Positions 1-8,420 of a stretch of 64,000 nucleotides of DNA are shown here, piece by piece (position 1 is the first letter of the stretch; each line of letters begins with the position of its first letter). The notes under the pieces are model-generated. The model saw only the letters and a program-made list of their open reading frames with translations. It was not told the origin of the DNA and searched no databases. Origin of the DNA: Balneola vulgaris DSM 17893 (GTDB taxonomy: Bacteria; Bacteroidota; Rhodothermia; Balneolales; Balneolaceae); the NCBI RefSeq assembly GCF_000375465.1, contig NZ_AQXH01000006.1, positions 35,348-99,347 on the forward strand. Direction: 5' to 3'. A program made the position numbers and the translations under genes.

Positions 1-155
1 TAGAGTAACGCATTGAGGTGTTTGAGCAATACCGATTTTCCACAACCCGACTTACCAATAACGGCTAATGTTTCCCCATCCTCGATGGTAAAAGAAACAT
101 CCTTCCATATTAGGTTATCGCCAAAGCTCTTAGTAAGATTTTTAATTTCTATCAT
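1..155 (-). CDS. ABC transporter ATP-binding protein, MlaF-like (partial, N-terminal part only)
   Basis: Only the first 51 codons are in the window; the gene runs off the left edge. The translation begins MIEIKNLTKSFGD and contains a clear Walker A, GKSGCGKS, at about residues 36-43. This is an ABC-type nucleotide-binding domain. Its ATG lies a few bases after the stop codon of the MlaE-type permease on the same strand, the usual mlaE-mlaF order, so it most likely energises retrograde or anterograde phospholipid transport between the outer and inner membrane. The substrate-binding MCE (MlaD) protein would be expected next, outside the window. The Mla assignment rests mainly on the neighbour, because the signature and Walker B motifs are not visible. 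Confidence 0.85.
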   Translation of the reverse strand, partial: MIEIKNLTKSFGDNLIWKDVSFTIEDGETLAVIGKSGCGKSVLLKHLNALL

Positions 156-158
156 TTC

Positions 159-896
159 TTATAGTAATATGGCTGCTAACACAAAGTCGGCCAATAATAT
201 ATAGATACAGCTTAATACCGTAGCTTGCGTTGTAGCGTTCCCTACACCTTCAGCACCACCAAACGCAAAATACCCTTTAAAAGATGCAATGGAGGTGATT
301 ACAAAACCAAAAACGAACGATTTAAGCACTCCAAAAACGACATCTTCTGGGAAGAAAAATGAACGTGCTCCTTTCATGAATTCTGCAGCTGGCAAAATTC
401 CATCTAGTGCACCGGCCATGATACCGCCAATAATTCCTAAGGAAGTGGCAATTACATACAACACAGGAAACATCAATATTCCTGCAAATACTCGAGGTAG
501 CACCAAAAATGCTACGGAGTTAAAACCCATAGATTCTAAGGCATCTATCTGCTCACTCACTCGCATGGTGCCTAACTCTGTTGAAATTCTAGCTCCAACT
601 TTACCCGCAAGTACTAATGCACTAATTACTGCGGCAAGCTCAATAATTACAGATTGGGAAACAATGGAACCAACGATGTATGGAGGATATAGATCAGTAT
701 CTAACTGATAGGCGGTTTGAAGCGTTAGCACGGCCCCAGTAAAAATACCAACCAGCATTATGATAGGAATGGACTCATACCCAACTTTTATGAACTCATT
801 GAATAAATTTTTCCGATATGTACTGAATTCAGTAACCGAACGTAATGCCCGGTAAAGGAGTAATGAGTACTGACCTAATTGTTTAATTGCTTCCAT
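159..896 (-). CDS. mlaE: MlaE-type ABC transporter permease
   Basis: This 245-residue, strongly hydrophobic protein has the usual length and features of the MlaE/YrbE permease family. A short amphipathic N-terminus is followed by membrane segments at about 45-70, 85-110, 140-175, 190-210 and 220-245. The stretch ARISTELGTMRVSEQIDAL near residue 105 is the conserved cytoplasmic coupling loop of the family. MlaE dimers form the inner-membrane channel of the lipid-transport complex with MlaF and MlaD. It is the first gene of a minus-strand operon with the ATPase gene, and is divergent from porQ with about 100 bases between them. It is the family member of a Gram-negative cell envelope, consistent with the rest of the window. 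Confidence 0.93.
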   Translation of the reverse strand: MEAIKQLGQYSLLLYRALRSVTEFSTYRKNLFNEFIKVGYESIPIIMLVGIFTGAVLTLQTAYQLDTDLYPPYIVGSIVSQSVIIELAAVISALVLAGKVGARISTELGTMRVSEQIDALESMGFNSVAFLVLPRVFAGILMFPVLYVIATSLGIIGGIMAGALDGILPAAEFMKGARSFFFPEDVVFGVLKSFVFGFVITSIASFKGYFAFGGAEGVGNATTQATVLSCIYILLADFVLAAILL

Positions 897-993
897 TAAA
901 AATATTGATATTCAAACTTAACTTAACCGTTTAGGGCTTTGCTCATTCAATTAATTATATTACAAAACATTTCATCCAATTGTCATTTCGAAA

Positions 994-1980
994 TTGAAAG
1001 AAGTTAAGCCTTTACTACTCATAATTCTTACGTTTTTCCTCAGCAGTTCACTAATAGCTCAGTCTGACAGAACCGCTATTTACCGCTTTTTGGATATGAG
1101 CCCCAATGCAAGTATCGCGGGTTTAGGTGGATATCATCCTGGTTTATTCGAACCAGATTTTTCGAATATGCACTTAAACCCTGCGTATCTCCATGGCTCC
1201 GAAACAGGTATGGTTTCCGCTACGTTCATTAATTTTTTTGGTGACTCCAAAATGGGAAACACTAGCTATTCCCTCGACTTAGGCACTTCTCATACTTTAG
1301 GAGTAGGCCTAAGGTTCCTTGGACACGGCGACTTTACATCTTATGACGAAAATGGCAATGAATTAAACTCCTTTTCCGCCACCGATCTAGCCATTAATGC
1401 GGCATACGCCACTACTATTATTCCGAATTGGACTGGAGGGCTAAGTGTTGATTTAATTCATTCTTCCTATGAACAATACACCTCGTCGGCTTTTGCCTTA
1501 ACGGGAGGTGTACTTTATACCGATACAGAAAATCATTTTTCATTAGGTGTCGTAATTCGAAATTTAGGCACCCAATTTAGTACCTATAATGGCACCCGCG
1601 AGCCCATGCCTTTGGATATTGCTGTTGGTATCACCAAAAAACCTGAAGCATTCCCCGCCGAGCTCACAGTCACATTACGAAAGCTGAATGACTGGAATTT
1701 AAACGGCGCTTTAACTGAAAGCAGCTCTTCCAATGCATTCAATGAACTGATGAAGCATGTTGTGCTCGGGTCCAAATTTCAGCTCAGTGAATCCTTTCAA
1801 TTTACACTCGGTTATAATCACTATCTTCATGAGTTAAATAAGACCAATGAAAACTTTGATTTTGCAGGCTTACACGCTGGTGTAGGTTTTACTATAAAAA
1901 AGCTACACTTCGATATCAGCAGAAGCTCTTACAGCTCTTTAGGTGGGGTAACCCACTTGAGCTTTAAAATTGCTCTATAA
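994..1980 (+). CDS. porQ: Type IX secretion system protein PorQ
   Basis: The 328-residue protein has a signal peptide (about residues 1-22, ending SLIAQ) followed by repeated amphipathic beta strands. It carries the PorQ-type opening YRFLDMSPNASIAGLGG and the stretch NMHLNPAYL. PorQ is an outer-membrane beta-barrel relative of PorV. In P. gingivalis it is part of the attachment complex of the type IX secretion system. The start used is a TTG; no in-frame ATG lies upstream and the signal peptide begins right here, though the start remains uncertain. Three bases after its stop the K+ channel gene starts, so the two are probably co-transcribed. A sorting-tail protein at 23.2 kb and porX at 18.3 kb support a functional T9SS. 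Confidence 0.88.
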   Translation: MKEVKPLLLIILTFFLSSSLIAQSDRTAIYRFLDMSPNASIAGLGGYHPGLFEPDFSNMHLNPAYLHGSETGMVSATFINFFGDSKMGNTSYSLDLGTSHTLGVGLRFLGHGDFTSYDENGNELNSFSATDLAINAAYATTIIPNWTGGLSVDLIHSSYEQYTSSAFALTGGVLYTDTENHFSLGVVIRNLGTQFSTYNGTREPMPLDIAVGITKKPEAFPAELTVTLRKLNDWNLNGALTESSSSNAFNELMKHVVLGSKFQLSESFQFTLGYNHYLHELNKTNENFDFAGLHAGVGFTIKKLHFDISRSSYSSLGGVTHLSFKIAL

Positions 1981-1982
1981 CC

Positions 1983-3056
1983 ATGAGTTCTTTCAAGATT
2001 TTAAATGACAACCCCGGTATAAAGAATATTATTATTGCTACCGCTATGATGATATTGATCTTTAGTGTAGGCACTATGGGGTATCAATTTATTGAAGACA
2101 TGACATGGTTTGAAGGGCTTTATATGACCTTTATAACCATCTCAACCATCGGTTTTACTGAGATTCATACTCTTTCCATTGAAGGCAGAGTATTTACAAT
2201 GTCACTCTTCGTATTTGGTATTGGTGTCATCTCATACATCGCTTCCCAAACAACACAATTACTATTTGAGAGCGAATTATTTCATAAACGCGCAATGCAA
2301 AAAAGACTTCAAAAAATGGAAAACCATTATATCATATGCGGCTACGGTAGAATTGGCCATCGAATTGCAGAAGTACTCAAAGATGCCGGACTACCTCTAG
2401 TAATTGTTGAAAACCGAGAAGATAGTTTAGACCGTGTTAAACAAGATCAGGTTTTATTTATAGAAGGCGATGCTGAAGATGAATCTGTGTTACTTGAAGC
2501 AGGCATCAAAAAAGCTAAAGGGTTGATTTGCACTCTCTCAAGTGATCAAGATAATGTGTTTACCACTCTGCTAGCTCGTGAACTGAATCCAAATTTATTC
2601 ATCCTTGTACGAACCAATGAGAACAAAAACCGAAGCAGAGTACTTAGAGCTGGCGCAAATAAAGTAATCTCCCCTTATGAAATTGGGGCTGATCGAATGG
2701 CAAATGTGATCTTACGCCCTCACGTAGATGAATTTGTGAATTCCATTACAAAATACACTTTACACGATCACACGTTTGACGAGGTTTTAATTGCTAAAGG
2801 ATCGGAATTAGACGGTAAATCTTTAGCTGAGATCAACGTCCGAAATCAACACGGAGTGCTCATTATAGCGATCATTCCTCAAGGTGAAAGTATAAAATTT
2901 AACCCCGATAGTTCTGAACATATCTATGAAGGAGATTCCTTAATTTTGATAGGTGATCTAAAGCAGATTGATAAGTTTAGAACTGAGGTTTGCAACGACA
3001 ATCGTTCAATAGCTGAACGAACAATGAATTACGAAATTAAAAAATCCCATGATTAG
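1983..3056 (+). CDS. Potassium channel protein with RCK/TrkA regulatory domains
   Basis: The 357-residue protein has two transmembrane helices (about 14-36 and 68-92) flanking a pore loop with the filter TIGF at residues 55-58. A Rossmann RCK/TrkA-N domain follows (GYGRIG at about 120-125, acidic end of strand two at IVENRED), and then a TrkA-C domain from about 260 to 340. This is the architecture of MthK/Kch-like channels, gated by ligands bound to the RCK ring. It should sit in the inner membrane and control K+ flux. It begins 3 bases after porQ and its 3' end overlaps the start of aroC by 8 bases. TIGF replaces the more usual T-x-G-Y, as in several bacterial two-TM channels. Confidence 0.9.
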   Translation: MSSFKILNDNPGIKNIIIATAMMILIFSVGTMGYQFIEDMTWFEGLYMTFITISTIGFTEIHTLSIEGRVFTMSLFVFGIGVISYIASQTTQLLFESELFHKRAMQKRLQKMENHYIICGYGRIGHRIAEVLKDAGLPLVIVENREDSLDRVKQDQVLFIEGDAEDESVLLEAGIKKAKGLICTLSSDQDNVFTTLLARELNPNLFILVRTNENKNRSRVLRAGANKVISPYEIGADRMANVILRPHVDEFVNSITKYTLHDHTFDEVLIAKGSELDGKSLAEINVRNQHGVLIIAIIPQGESIKFNPDSSEHIYEGDSLILIGDLKQIDKFRTEVCNDNRSIAERTMNYEIKKSHD

Positions 3057-4230
3057 ATATTTAACAGCGGGCGAATCTCATGGACCAGCATTAACCGGAA
3101 TTGTAGAAGGGGTTCCAGCAGGTTTATCCATAACAGAAGCTGATTTAGCGGAACATTTAGCTCGCCGCCAAAAAGGGTATGGTCGTGGTGGTCGCATGGC
3201 TTTTGAAAAAGATATAGCCACCATTAACTCCGGTGTACGCTTCGGCAAAACCATGGGTGGTCCCATTTCTTTGGTTTTAGAAAATCGTGCATTCCAAAAA
3301 GATGCTGCAGGTTGGCCAGTAGTAATGAACAAAGAGGAAGAGGCTGAAGGCATTGAGAAAATCACCCTTCCACGCCCAGGACATGCAGATTTAGTAGGAA
3401 GCCAGAAGTATAGATTTGATGATATTCGACCTGTTATTGAGCGCTCTAGTGCTCGTGAAACAGCCATGCGTGTAGCTTGTTGTGGTGTAGCTCGGCAGTT
3501 TTTAAAACATTTCGGCATTCAGATTGGTGGGCATGTTATTCAAATTGGGAAAGTGGGTTACGAGTCTTGGGAAGATGTTAGAACCTTAGCCGACCCCCTT
3601 GTAGAAAAGGGCGCTGAAGAAATTTTTAGAGCTTCCGATCAATCCGATGTTCGCTGTTTAGATGCCACCTTGAGCGAAGCCATGCGTGAAGAAATTAAAA
3701 TTCAACGGAAAGCTGGTTCTTCACTTGGGGGTATCTACGAAATTATCATTACCGGTGTACCCGTAGGTTTAGGTAGCTACACCCATTGGGATAAGAAACT
3801 CGATGGAATGATTGCCCATGCAATTATGGGAACTCAAGCAATGAAAGGCGTTGAAATCGGCTATGGGTTTGAAGCCGCGCGCACTCATGGCCATGAAGTG
3901 CATGACGAGATATCACATGATGGTTCAAGATTTACCCGAAAAACCAATAGAGCAGGCGGTATTGAAGGTGGTATGAGCACAGGTATGCCTATCATCATAC
4001 GTGGAGCTATGAAACCTATTCCTACCATGCTTAACCCATTGGGAACGATTGATATGCATACGCTAGAGGAAACAAATACACGTTATGAGCGTTCTGATGT
4101 TTGTGCATTACCAAGAGCCGTTGTTGTGGCAGAAAGTGTACTAGCGCCTGTGATAGCCAATGCCTTTTTAGAAAAATTCGGTGGCGACTCAATACAAGAA
4201 ATAGAAGAACGTTTTAAAAAAGCTAAATAG
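3049..4230 (+). CDS. aroC: Chorismate synthase
   Basis: Chorismate synthase converts 5-enolpyruvylshikimate 3-phosphate to chorismate, the last step of the shikimate pathway, using reduced FMN. The 393-residue length is normal for the long bacterial form. Typical signatures are visible: GESHGPALTGIVEGVP at the N-terminus, RRQKGYGRGGRM near residue 40, RPGHADLVGSQKY near 115, and RASARETAMRVA-like RSSARETAMRVA near 130. The GGIEGGMSTGMPI block lies near 305. The ATG overlaps the end of the channel gene by 8 bases, suggesting translational coupling. No other aro gene is nearby, so it sits in a mixed housekeeping operon. Confidence 0.98.
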   Translation: MIRYLTAGESHGPALTGIVEGVPAGLSITEADLAEHLARRQKGYGRGGRMAFEKDIATINSGVRFGKTMGGPISLVLENRAFQKDAAGWPVVMNKEEEAEGIEKITLPRPGHADLVGSQKYRFDDIRPVIERSSARETAMRVACCGVARQFLKHFGIQIGGHVIQIGKVGYESWEDVRTLADPLVEKGAEEIFRASDQSDVRCLDATLSEAMREEIKIQRKAGSSLGGIYEIIITGVPVGLGSYTHWDKKLDGMIAHAIMGTQAMKGVEIGYGFEAARTHGHEVHDEISHDGSRFTRKTNRAGGIEGGMSTGMPIIIRGAMKPIPTMLNPLGTIDMHTLEETNTRYERSDVCALPRAVVVAESVLAPVIANAFLEKFGGDSIQEIEERFKKAK

Positions 4231-4238
4231 GTAATCCT

Positions 4239-4565
4239 GTGAGCTCAAAGATTTCAATACTTGCTACTAAGTTGAAAAATAATCCTAAGGATTGTTTTTT
4301 AATGTTTGCTTTAGCTCTAGAATTACTAAAGTTAGGTGAGCAACAAAAAGCTTTAACTCTATTTCAAACTATAGCTAAAACGGATCCTAATTACGTAGGG
4401 GTTTACTATCACCTTGGTAAACTTTTAGAGGAACTAAATAGAGCAGAAGAAGCTATAGTTCAATATAAAACAGGCATTAAAATCGCTCAGCAATTGAACG
4501 ACCAACATGCCAAGTCTGAGTTACAGGGTGCGCTCATGAATTTAGAAATGGAAATCAACGAATGA
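4239..4565 (+). CDS. Tetratricopeptide repeat protein
   Basis: This 108-residue protein contains about two and a half TPR motifs; helices such as FALALELLKLGEQQKALTLF and GVYYHLGKLLEELNRAEEAI fit the TPR pattern. It has no signal peptide and no catalytic motif, so a cytoplasmic scaffold or adaptor is most likely. The start is GTG at 4239, eight bases after aroC. Its stop overlaps the start of the LysM gene, so the genes are tightly coupled. The specific partner cannot be read from the sequence. Confidence 0.85.
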   Translation: MSSKISILATKLKNNPKDCFLMFALALELLKLGEQQKALTLFQTIAKTDPNYVGVYYHLGKLLEELNRAEEAIVQYKTGIKIAQQLNDQHAKSELQGALMNLEMEINE

Positions 4566-5560
4566 ACAAATTCACTCCAATAATCACTATGCTTCGTCCA
4601 TTCTTAGTTTTAATTATCGCTGTATTATTCACGGGCTTTGTGAATGCACAAGAGAAACAAAGCTATACTGTTAAAAAAGGAGATACTTTCTATAGCATCT
4701 CAAAACTACTGGATGCTACCGTTGCTGAGTTAAAACAGTGGAATGATATCACAGGCAATGAATTATCGATTGGGCAAGTACTAACGTATTACACCACTTC
4801 TGATACTACGGCTACTGAAGCTATTGAAGAAGGCGTTGCAGATGACACCTCCAGTTTAGTAGAACGATCATCTGCCAACCCTAATACTTTTTATATCGTT
4901 AAAAGCGGTGACACTCTTACTAAAATTGCCCGGGAATATGATATGGGCATTCAAGAGCTCCGATCTTTAAACAACCTAAGCAGTGACAACCTTCGCATAG
5001 GTCAACGCCTTGCTGTTAAAGCCGTTAGTGTTGCTCCTGTTGTATCCGAGTTTTCTGAAGAGTCTTCTCCACAAGGGAAATTTGCTCTCTATACCGTAGG
5101 CAATTCAGAAAGTCTGGAGGATGTACTCTCTAAATTCGAAATGACCAAGACCGAGCTTCAAGCTCTTAATCCTGATATTAATATGGATAATTTCGAACTC
5201 GCTAAACGAGTGACTGTACTTCTACCTCCATCTCGAACTTTCGATAATCCCTATTTAGAAAAAGCTGACTTAGAAGACTTAGGCTCTGTGAATGTGCAAG
5301 TTTATACCGATGCCTCAAAAGGTAGTACTACAACCAACGGTGAACTTTATAATCCCAACAAACTAACCGCTGCTCATTCCAATATGTCGTTGGGTTCAAT
5401 CATATTTATTGAAAACCCAGAGAATGGTCGTGGTATTTATGTTCGAGTAAATGATCGTATAGTTGGCTCAGGTTTGAAACTTTCTCATGAAGCTTACCGA
5501 ATATTAGCTTTCGATTCTTCTAAACCTGCCACCGTTTCTATCTATACCAGCAACCAATGA
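4562..5560 (+). CDS. LysM peptidoglycan-binding protein with RlpA-like double-psi beta-barrel domain
   Basis: The 332-residue protein has an N-terminal signal or membrane anchor (about 8-29, ending GFVNAQ) followed by three LysM domains at roughly 34-77, 107-150 and 175-220. The first two carry the VKKGDT / VKSGDT core. The C-terminal part (about 240-332) matches the RlpA/DPBB fold, with the conserved blocks NKLTAAH and VRVNDR. RlpA-type proteins bind or cleave denuded glycan strands at the division septum. The gene overlaps the TPR gene by 4 bases and the next CPBP gene by 4 bases. Whether it has lytic transglycosylase activity or only binds peptidoglycan cannot be decided here. Confidence 0.87.
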   Translation: MNKFTPIITMLRPFLVLIIAVLFTGFVNAQEKQSYTVKKGDTFYSISKLLDATVAELKQWNDITGNELSIGQVLTYYTTSDTTATEAIEEGVADDTSSLVERSSANPNTFYIVKSGDTLTKIAREYDMGIQELRSLNNLSSDNLRIGQRLAVKAVSVAPVVSEFSEESSPQGKFALYTVGNSESLEDVLSKFEMTKTELQALNPDINMDNFELAKRVTVLLPPSRTFDNPYLEKADLEDLGSVNVQVYTDASKGSTTTNGELYNPNKLTAAHSNMSLGSIIFIENPENGRGIYVRVNDRIVGSGLKLSHEAYRILAFDSSKPATVSIYTSNQ

Positions 5561-6285
5561 AAAATGAGATAACTGAATATTTTAAGGATACTAAAAGTCT
5601 TTTATATAGCTTCCTATTCAGTTTGCCATTATTTCTCACTTACGAGCTACTCATTTTAATAGCTCAACCTGATCCCACTCTTGCTGTTCGAGTTAGCGTT
5701 GATGTTTGGTTCAAGTCCATTTTCACATCACTGAATTTAAATGCTATCTCTTGGACACTCACCGTTGCTGTTATTCTTGGGTTCATTATTCTTTACAAAG
5801 AGCGTGAAAAGCTTAGAACTTTACGATTTCGTTATTTCCCAATACTTATAGCTGAAAGTCTTCTATATGCAATAGTCACCGCTGTTATCGCAAACTTTCT
5901 CGTCAACTTAGTATTTGCATTCGCTCCTGATGGCAGCATTCAAACCTTGAGTGTTGTTCAAAAATTTGCACTTTCACTTGGGGCGGGTCTCTATGAAGAA
6001 CTATTCTTCAGAGTTATCCTCGTTACTGCTTTAATATGGGTTTTTGATAAAGTATTTAAAGAAGCGAAATGGGCTTCTATAACTTCATCGGTTGTTTTAT
6101 CTGCTCTTCTATTTAGCTTGGTGCATTATATCGGGCAATATGGCGACCCATTTACACTTTCATCTTTCAGTTATCGGTTTATATTTGGGTTGTTACTGAA
6201 TGGCTTATATGTATGGAGAGGATTCGGTGTAGCTGCTTGGACGCACGCACTTTACGACATTATTGTTCTTCTTATTATTAATTGA
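5557..6285 (+). CDS. CPBP family intramembrane glutamic endopeptidase
   Basis: The 242-residue multi-pass membrane protein carries the three CPBP/ABI motifs: a paired glutamate in LYEELFFRV near residue 147, a His in LVHYIG near 190 and a His in AWTHALYD near 230. These motifs form the active site of Rce1-like intramembrane proteases. The substrate is unknown. It is the last gene of the run that begins at porQ, overlapping the LysM gene by 4 bases. About 170 bases separate it from the next gene, an ECF sigma factor. Confidence 0.88.
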   Translation: MKNEITEYFKDTKSLLYSFLFSLPLFLTYELLILIAQPDPTLAVRVSVDVWFKSIFTSLNLNAISWTLTVAVILGFIILYKEREKLRTLRFRYFPILIAESLLYAIVTAVIANFLVNLVFAFAPDGSIQTLSVVQKFALSLGAGLYEELFFRVILVTALIWVFDKVFKEAKWASITSSVVLSALLFSLVHYIGQYGDPFTLSSFSYRFIFGLLLNGLYVWRGFGVAAWTHALYDIIVLLIIN

Positions 6286-6455
6286 TTCTTTAAGAGACCG
6301 ATAAGTTAAATCTATTAACAACTCTTGGGCAGGCTTGTTACTTTGATTTAACGTTGAATTAATTCAATACAACCAAACCGATTAGGAACGAATTACGTTT
6401 GTAATACCATTGACTGGAAGTTACATTGATATTCATTTAGAGGACATAGGATTTA

Positions 6456-7019
6456 ATGAGGGATACGAAGAAAAAACAACAGGAATTCAATGAGGAAATT
6501 ATTCCACACATGGATGTTCTGTATAACTTTGCCCTTAGGTTAACCACCGATCCCAACGATGCGGAAGATTTAGTGCAAGACACTATTGTAAAGGCCTTTC
6601 GTTTTTTCAGCAGTTATGAAAAAGGCACTAATGCCAAAGCGTGGTTATTTAGAATTCTCAAAAACTCCTTCATTAACAACTATCGTAAGGTTTCCAAACG
6701 TCCACAGGAAGTCGACTTTGATGAAGTTTCCACTTATTACGAAAGTGTAAGAGCAGAACGCACAGAAACCTCTGATCTTGAACGATTGATGTTTCGTGAG
6801 TTAATGGACGATGAACTTTCGATTGCTCTATCGCGCCTACCCGAAGATTTTAGAACGGTTGTATTACTTTGCGATGTAGAAGGCTACACCTATGAAGAAA
6901 TCGCCAATATGCTGGATGTACCCATTGGAACCATCCGTTCGCGCCTGCACCGTGGTAGAAATCTACTTAAAACCGAGTTGCTTGAGTACGCTAAGAAAAG
7001 AGGCTATACCGGCGATTGA
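6456..7019 (+). CDS. RNA polymerase sigma factor, ECF family
   Basis: The 187-residue protein has region 2 (NFALRLTTDPNDAEDLVQDT at about 25-45, then KAWLFRILKNSF) and region 4 (LPEDFRTVVLLCDVEGYTYEEIANML with IGTIRSRLHRGR at about 130-175), the layout of ECF sigma-70 factors. It directs RNA polymerase to a dedicated promoter set. No anti-sigma gene lies beside it. Its 3' end instead overlaps the 3' end of a convergent histidine kinase gene by 16 bases. The 170-base upstream gap shows no feature I can name. Signals controlling it are therefore unknown. Confidence 0.94.
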   Translation: MRDTKKKQQEFNEEIIPHMDVLYNFALRLTTDPNDAEDLVQDTIVKAFRFFSSYEKGTNAKAWLFRILKNSFINNYRKVSKRPQEVDFDEVSTYYESVRAERTETSDLERLMFRELMDDELSIALSRLPEDFRTVVLLCDVEGYTYEEIANMLDVPIGTIRSRLHRGRNLLKTELLEYAKKRGYTGD

Positions 7020-8341
7020 TCAATCATCGGTGTGAGTTGCTCATTTTCTTCTTCAATTTTAAGTGTCACTCTCATGGTGGTTCCCTCATTAAGCTCAGAT
7101 CTTAATACATAAACAGAACCATTGTGGTAATCTTCTATAATCCTTTTGGTTAAGCTAAGGCCTAATCCCCACCCTCTTTTCTTCGTGCTGAAGCCAGGCC
7201 TAAATACACTTCTAACATGTTTAATGTCTATCCCTAAGCCAGAGTCCTCGATATCAATTAAGATTTCACCTGCATCTACATTTGAGGTTACTTTGATGTA
7301 GGAATCCGTTTTGGATGATTGGAGTGCGTCCATTGCATTCTTAACCAGATTCTCAATCGCCCATTGAAATAACTCTGGATTAATAAGAACCTTTCCTTCA
7401 GCTTTTAATTCTTTTTCGATTCTAATTCCCTTTCCTAAGCGAGGTAAGCGCCGTTCCATGTACGCTAACACTTGATCCAAGATGGGCTCAATATTCATCA
7501 GCTTGAGCTCTGGTTCCGAGCCAATTTTCCCAAACCTTTCTGCAACTCCCGCTAAGCGTTGAACATCCTTCTCTATTTCGGAAGTAATATTGGTAGCCGT
7601 TTCATCATGCCGATACTCATCTTTCATCAAATGAATCCAACCATATAAACTCGAAATGGGTGTACCTAATTGATGCGCTGCTTCCTTTGCCATACCCACC
7701 CATAAGTTCGATTGCTCAGATCTTGTAATAGAACGATAGGTGGTGAATCCAATTCCGAGAAGTAATGCCAAAATCAAAATCTGTACATAAGGGAAATACC
7801 GCAACAGTTGTACCGTTGGGCTTTCCCCGTAATACACATACTGTACTATTTTCTTCTTCTCATCCCCAATAGTGATTTTGATTTCCGGATTGAGGCTTTT
7901 GTACTCACGAATCAATAATTCTTGATCGCGCGGAGTAGCTAGTCGAGCGGAATCAACATTGTTCGAAATGATAATCACATTCTCGTCATCCACTACAATT
8001 GCAGGAATCTTAGACTTTTCATCTATGATGATTTCCTGACTTACAAAATCATTTGAGCTTTTAGCCGCCTCGGCTTCCATAATAAGCTGGATCACACTAT
8101 CCGGAACGGCTGGGTTGCGCCTTAGGAGCCTGGTTGCTTTAAACAACTTGGTGCTTGCTTGCTCATTTACAGGTAGGCTATTAAACTCGATGGCCTTTGC
8201 CCATAGCTCAACACTTGAACGTTCTTGTTCCAGTATTTTACTCACTAAGTATTGATTGTATACAACAGAGCCAACTCCTAAAAATATGAGGAGCACTACT
8301 AGTATTATCTTAACCCGACTGGAGGGAACAAACAGTTTCAT
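7004..8341 (-). CDS. Sensor histidine kinase, possibly PorY-like
   Basis: The 445-residue kinase has two membrane helices (about 10-28 and 184-203) enclosing a periplasmic sensor domain of about 155 residues. A dimerisation and phosphoacceptor helix follows with His223 in EAAHQLGTPISS, then a HATPase domain with an N box near 330 (WAIENLVKNAMDAL), DSGLGID and GWGLGLSLTKRI. No HAMP domain is obvious. The AHQLGTP phosphoacceptor box, and the N-terminal pattern with VELWAKA just after the first helix, recall the Bacteroidota kinases that include PorY, the partner of PorX; this is inference. porX itself lies about 10 kb away. The gene is convergent with the ECF sigma gene and downstream of clpX, separated from it by a terminator. 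Confidence 0.9.
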   Translation of the reverse strand: MKLFVPSSRVKIILVVLLIFLGVGSVVYNQYLVSKILEQERSSVELWAKAIEFNSLPVNEQASTKLFKATRLLRRNPAVPDSVIQLIMEAEAAKSSNDFVSQEIIIDEKSKIPAIVVDDENVIIISNNVDSARLATPRDQELLIREYKSLNPEIKITIGDEKKKIVQYVYYGESPTVQLLRYFPYVQILILALLLGIGFTTYRSITRSEQSNLWVGMAKEAAHQLGTPISSLYGWIHLMKDEYRHDETATNITSEIEKDVQRLAGVAERFGKIGSEPELKLMNIEPILDQVLAYMERRLPRLGKGIRIEKELKAEGKVLINPELFQWAIENLVKNAMDALQSSKTDSYIKVTSNVDAGEILIDIEDSGLGIDIKHVRSVFRPGFSTKKRGWGLGLSLTKRIIEDYHNGSVYVLRSELNEGTTMRVTLKIEEENEQLTPMIDQSPV

Positions 8342-8389
8342 TAGCGAGGCTTGGTGACTACCTGAATGTATGAATCTTTATGAAATGAA

Positions 8390-8412
8390 AAAGCCCCTAT
8401 AAAAGGGGCTTT
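8390..8412 (-). terminator. Rho-independent terminator after clpX
   Basis: A perfect 9-bp stem (AAAGCCCCT / AGGGGCTTT) with a 5-base loop is followed on the minus strand by a run of T. It lies just past the clpX stop and upstream of the histidine kinase gene, so it should end clpX transcription. Confidence 0.85.
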
Positions 8413-8420
8413 AAAACTGA

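Noticed and set aside
289..708. 139-codon frame on the plus strand
   Set aside because: It is antisense to the well-conserved MlaE permease and has the low-complexity composition of a shadow frame.
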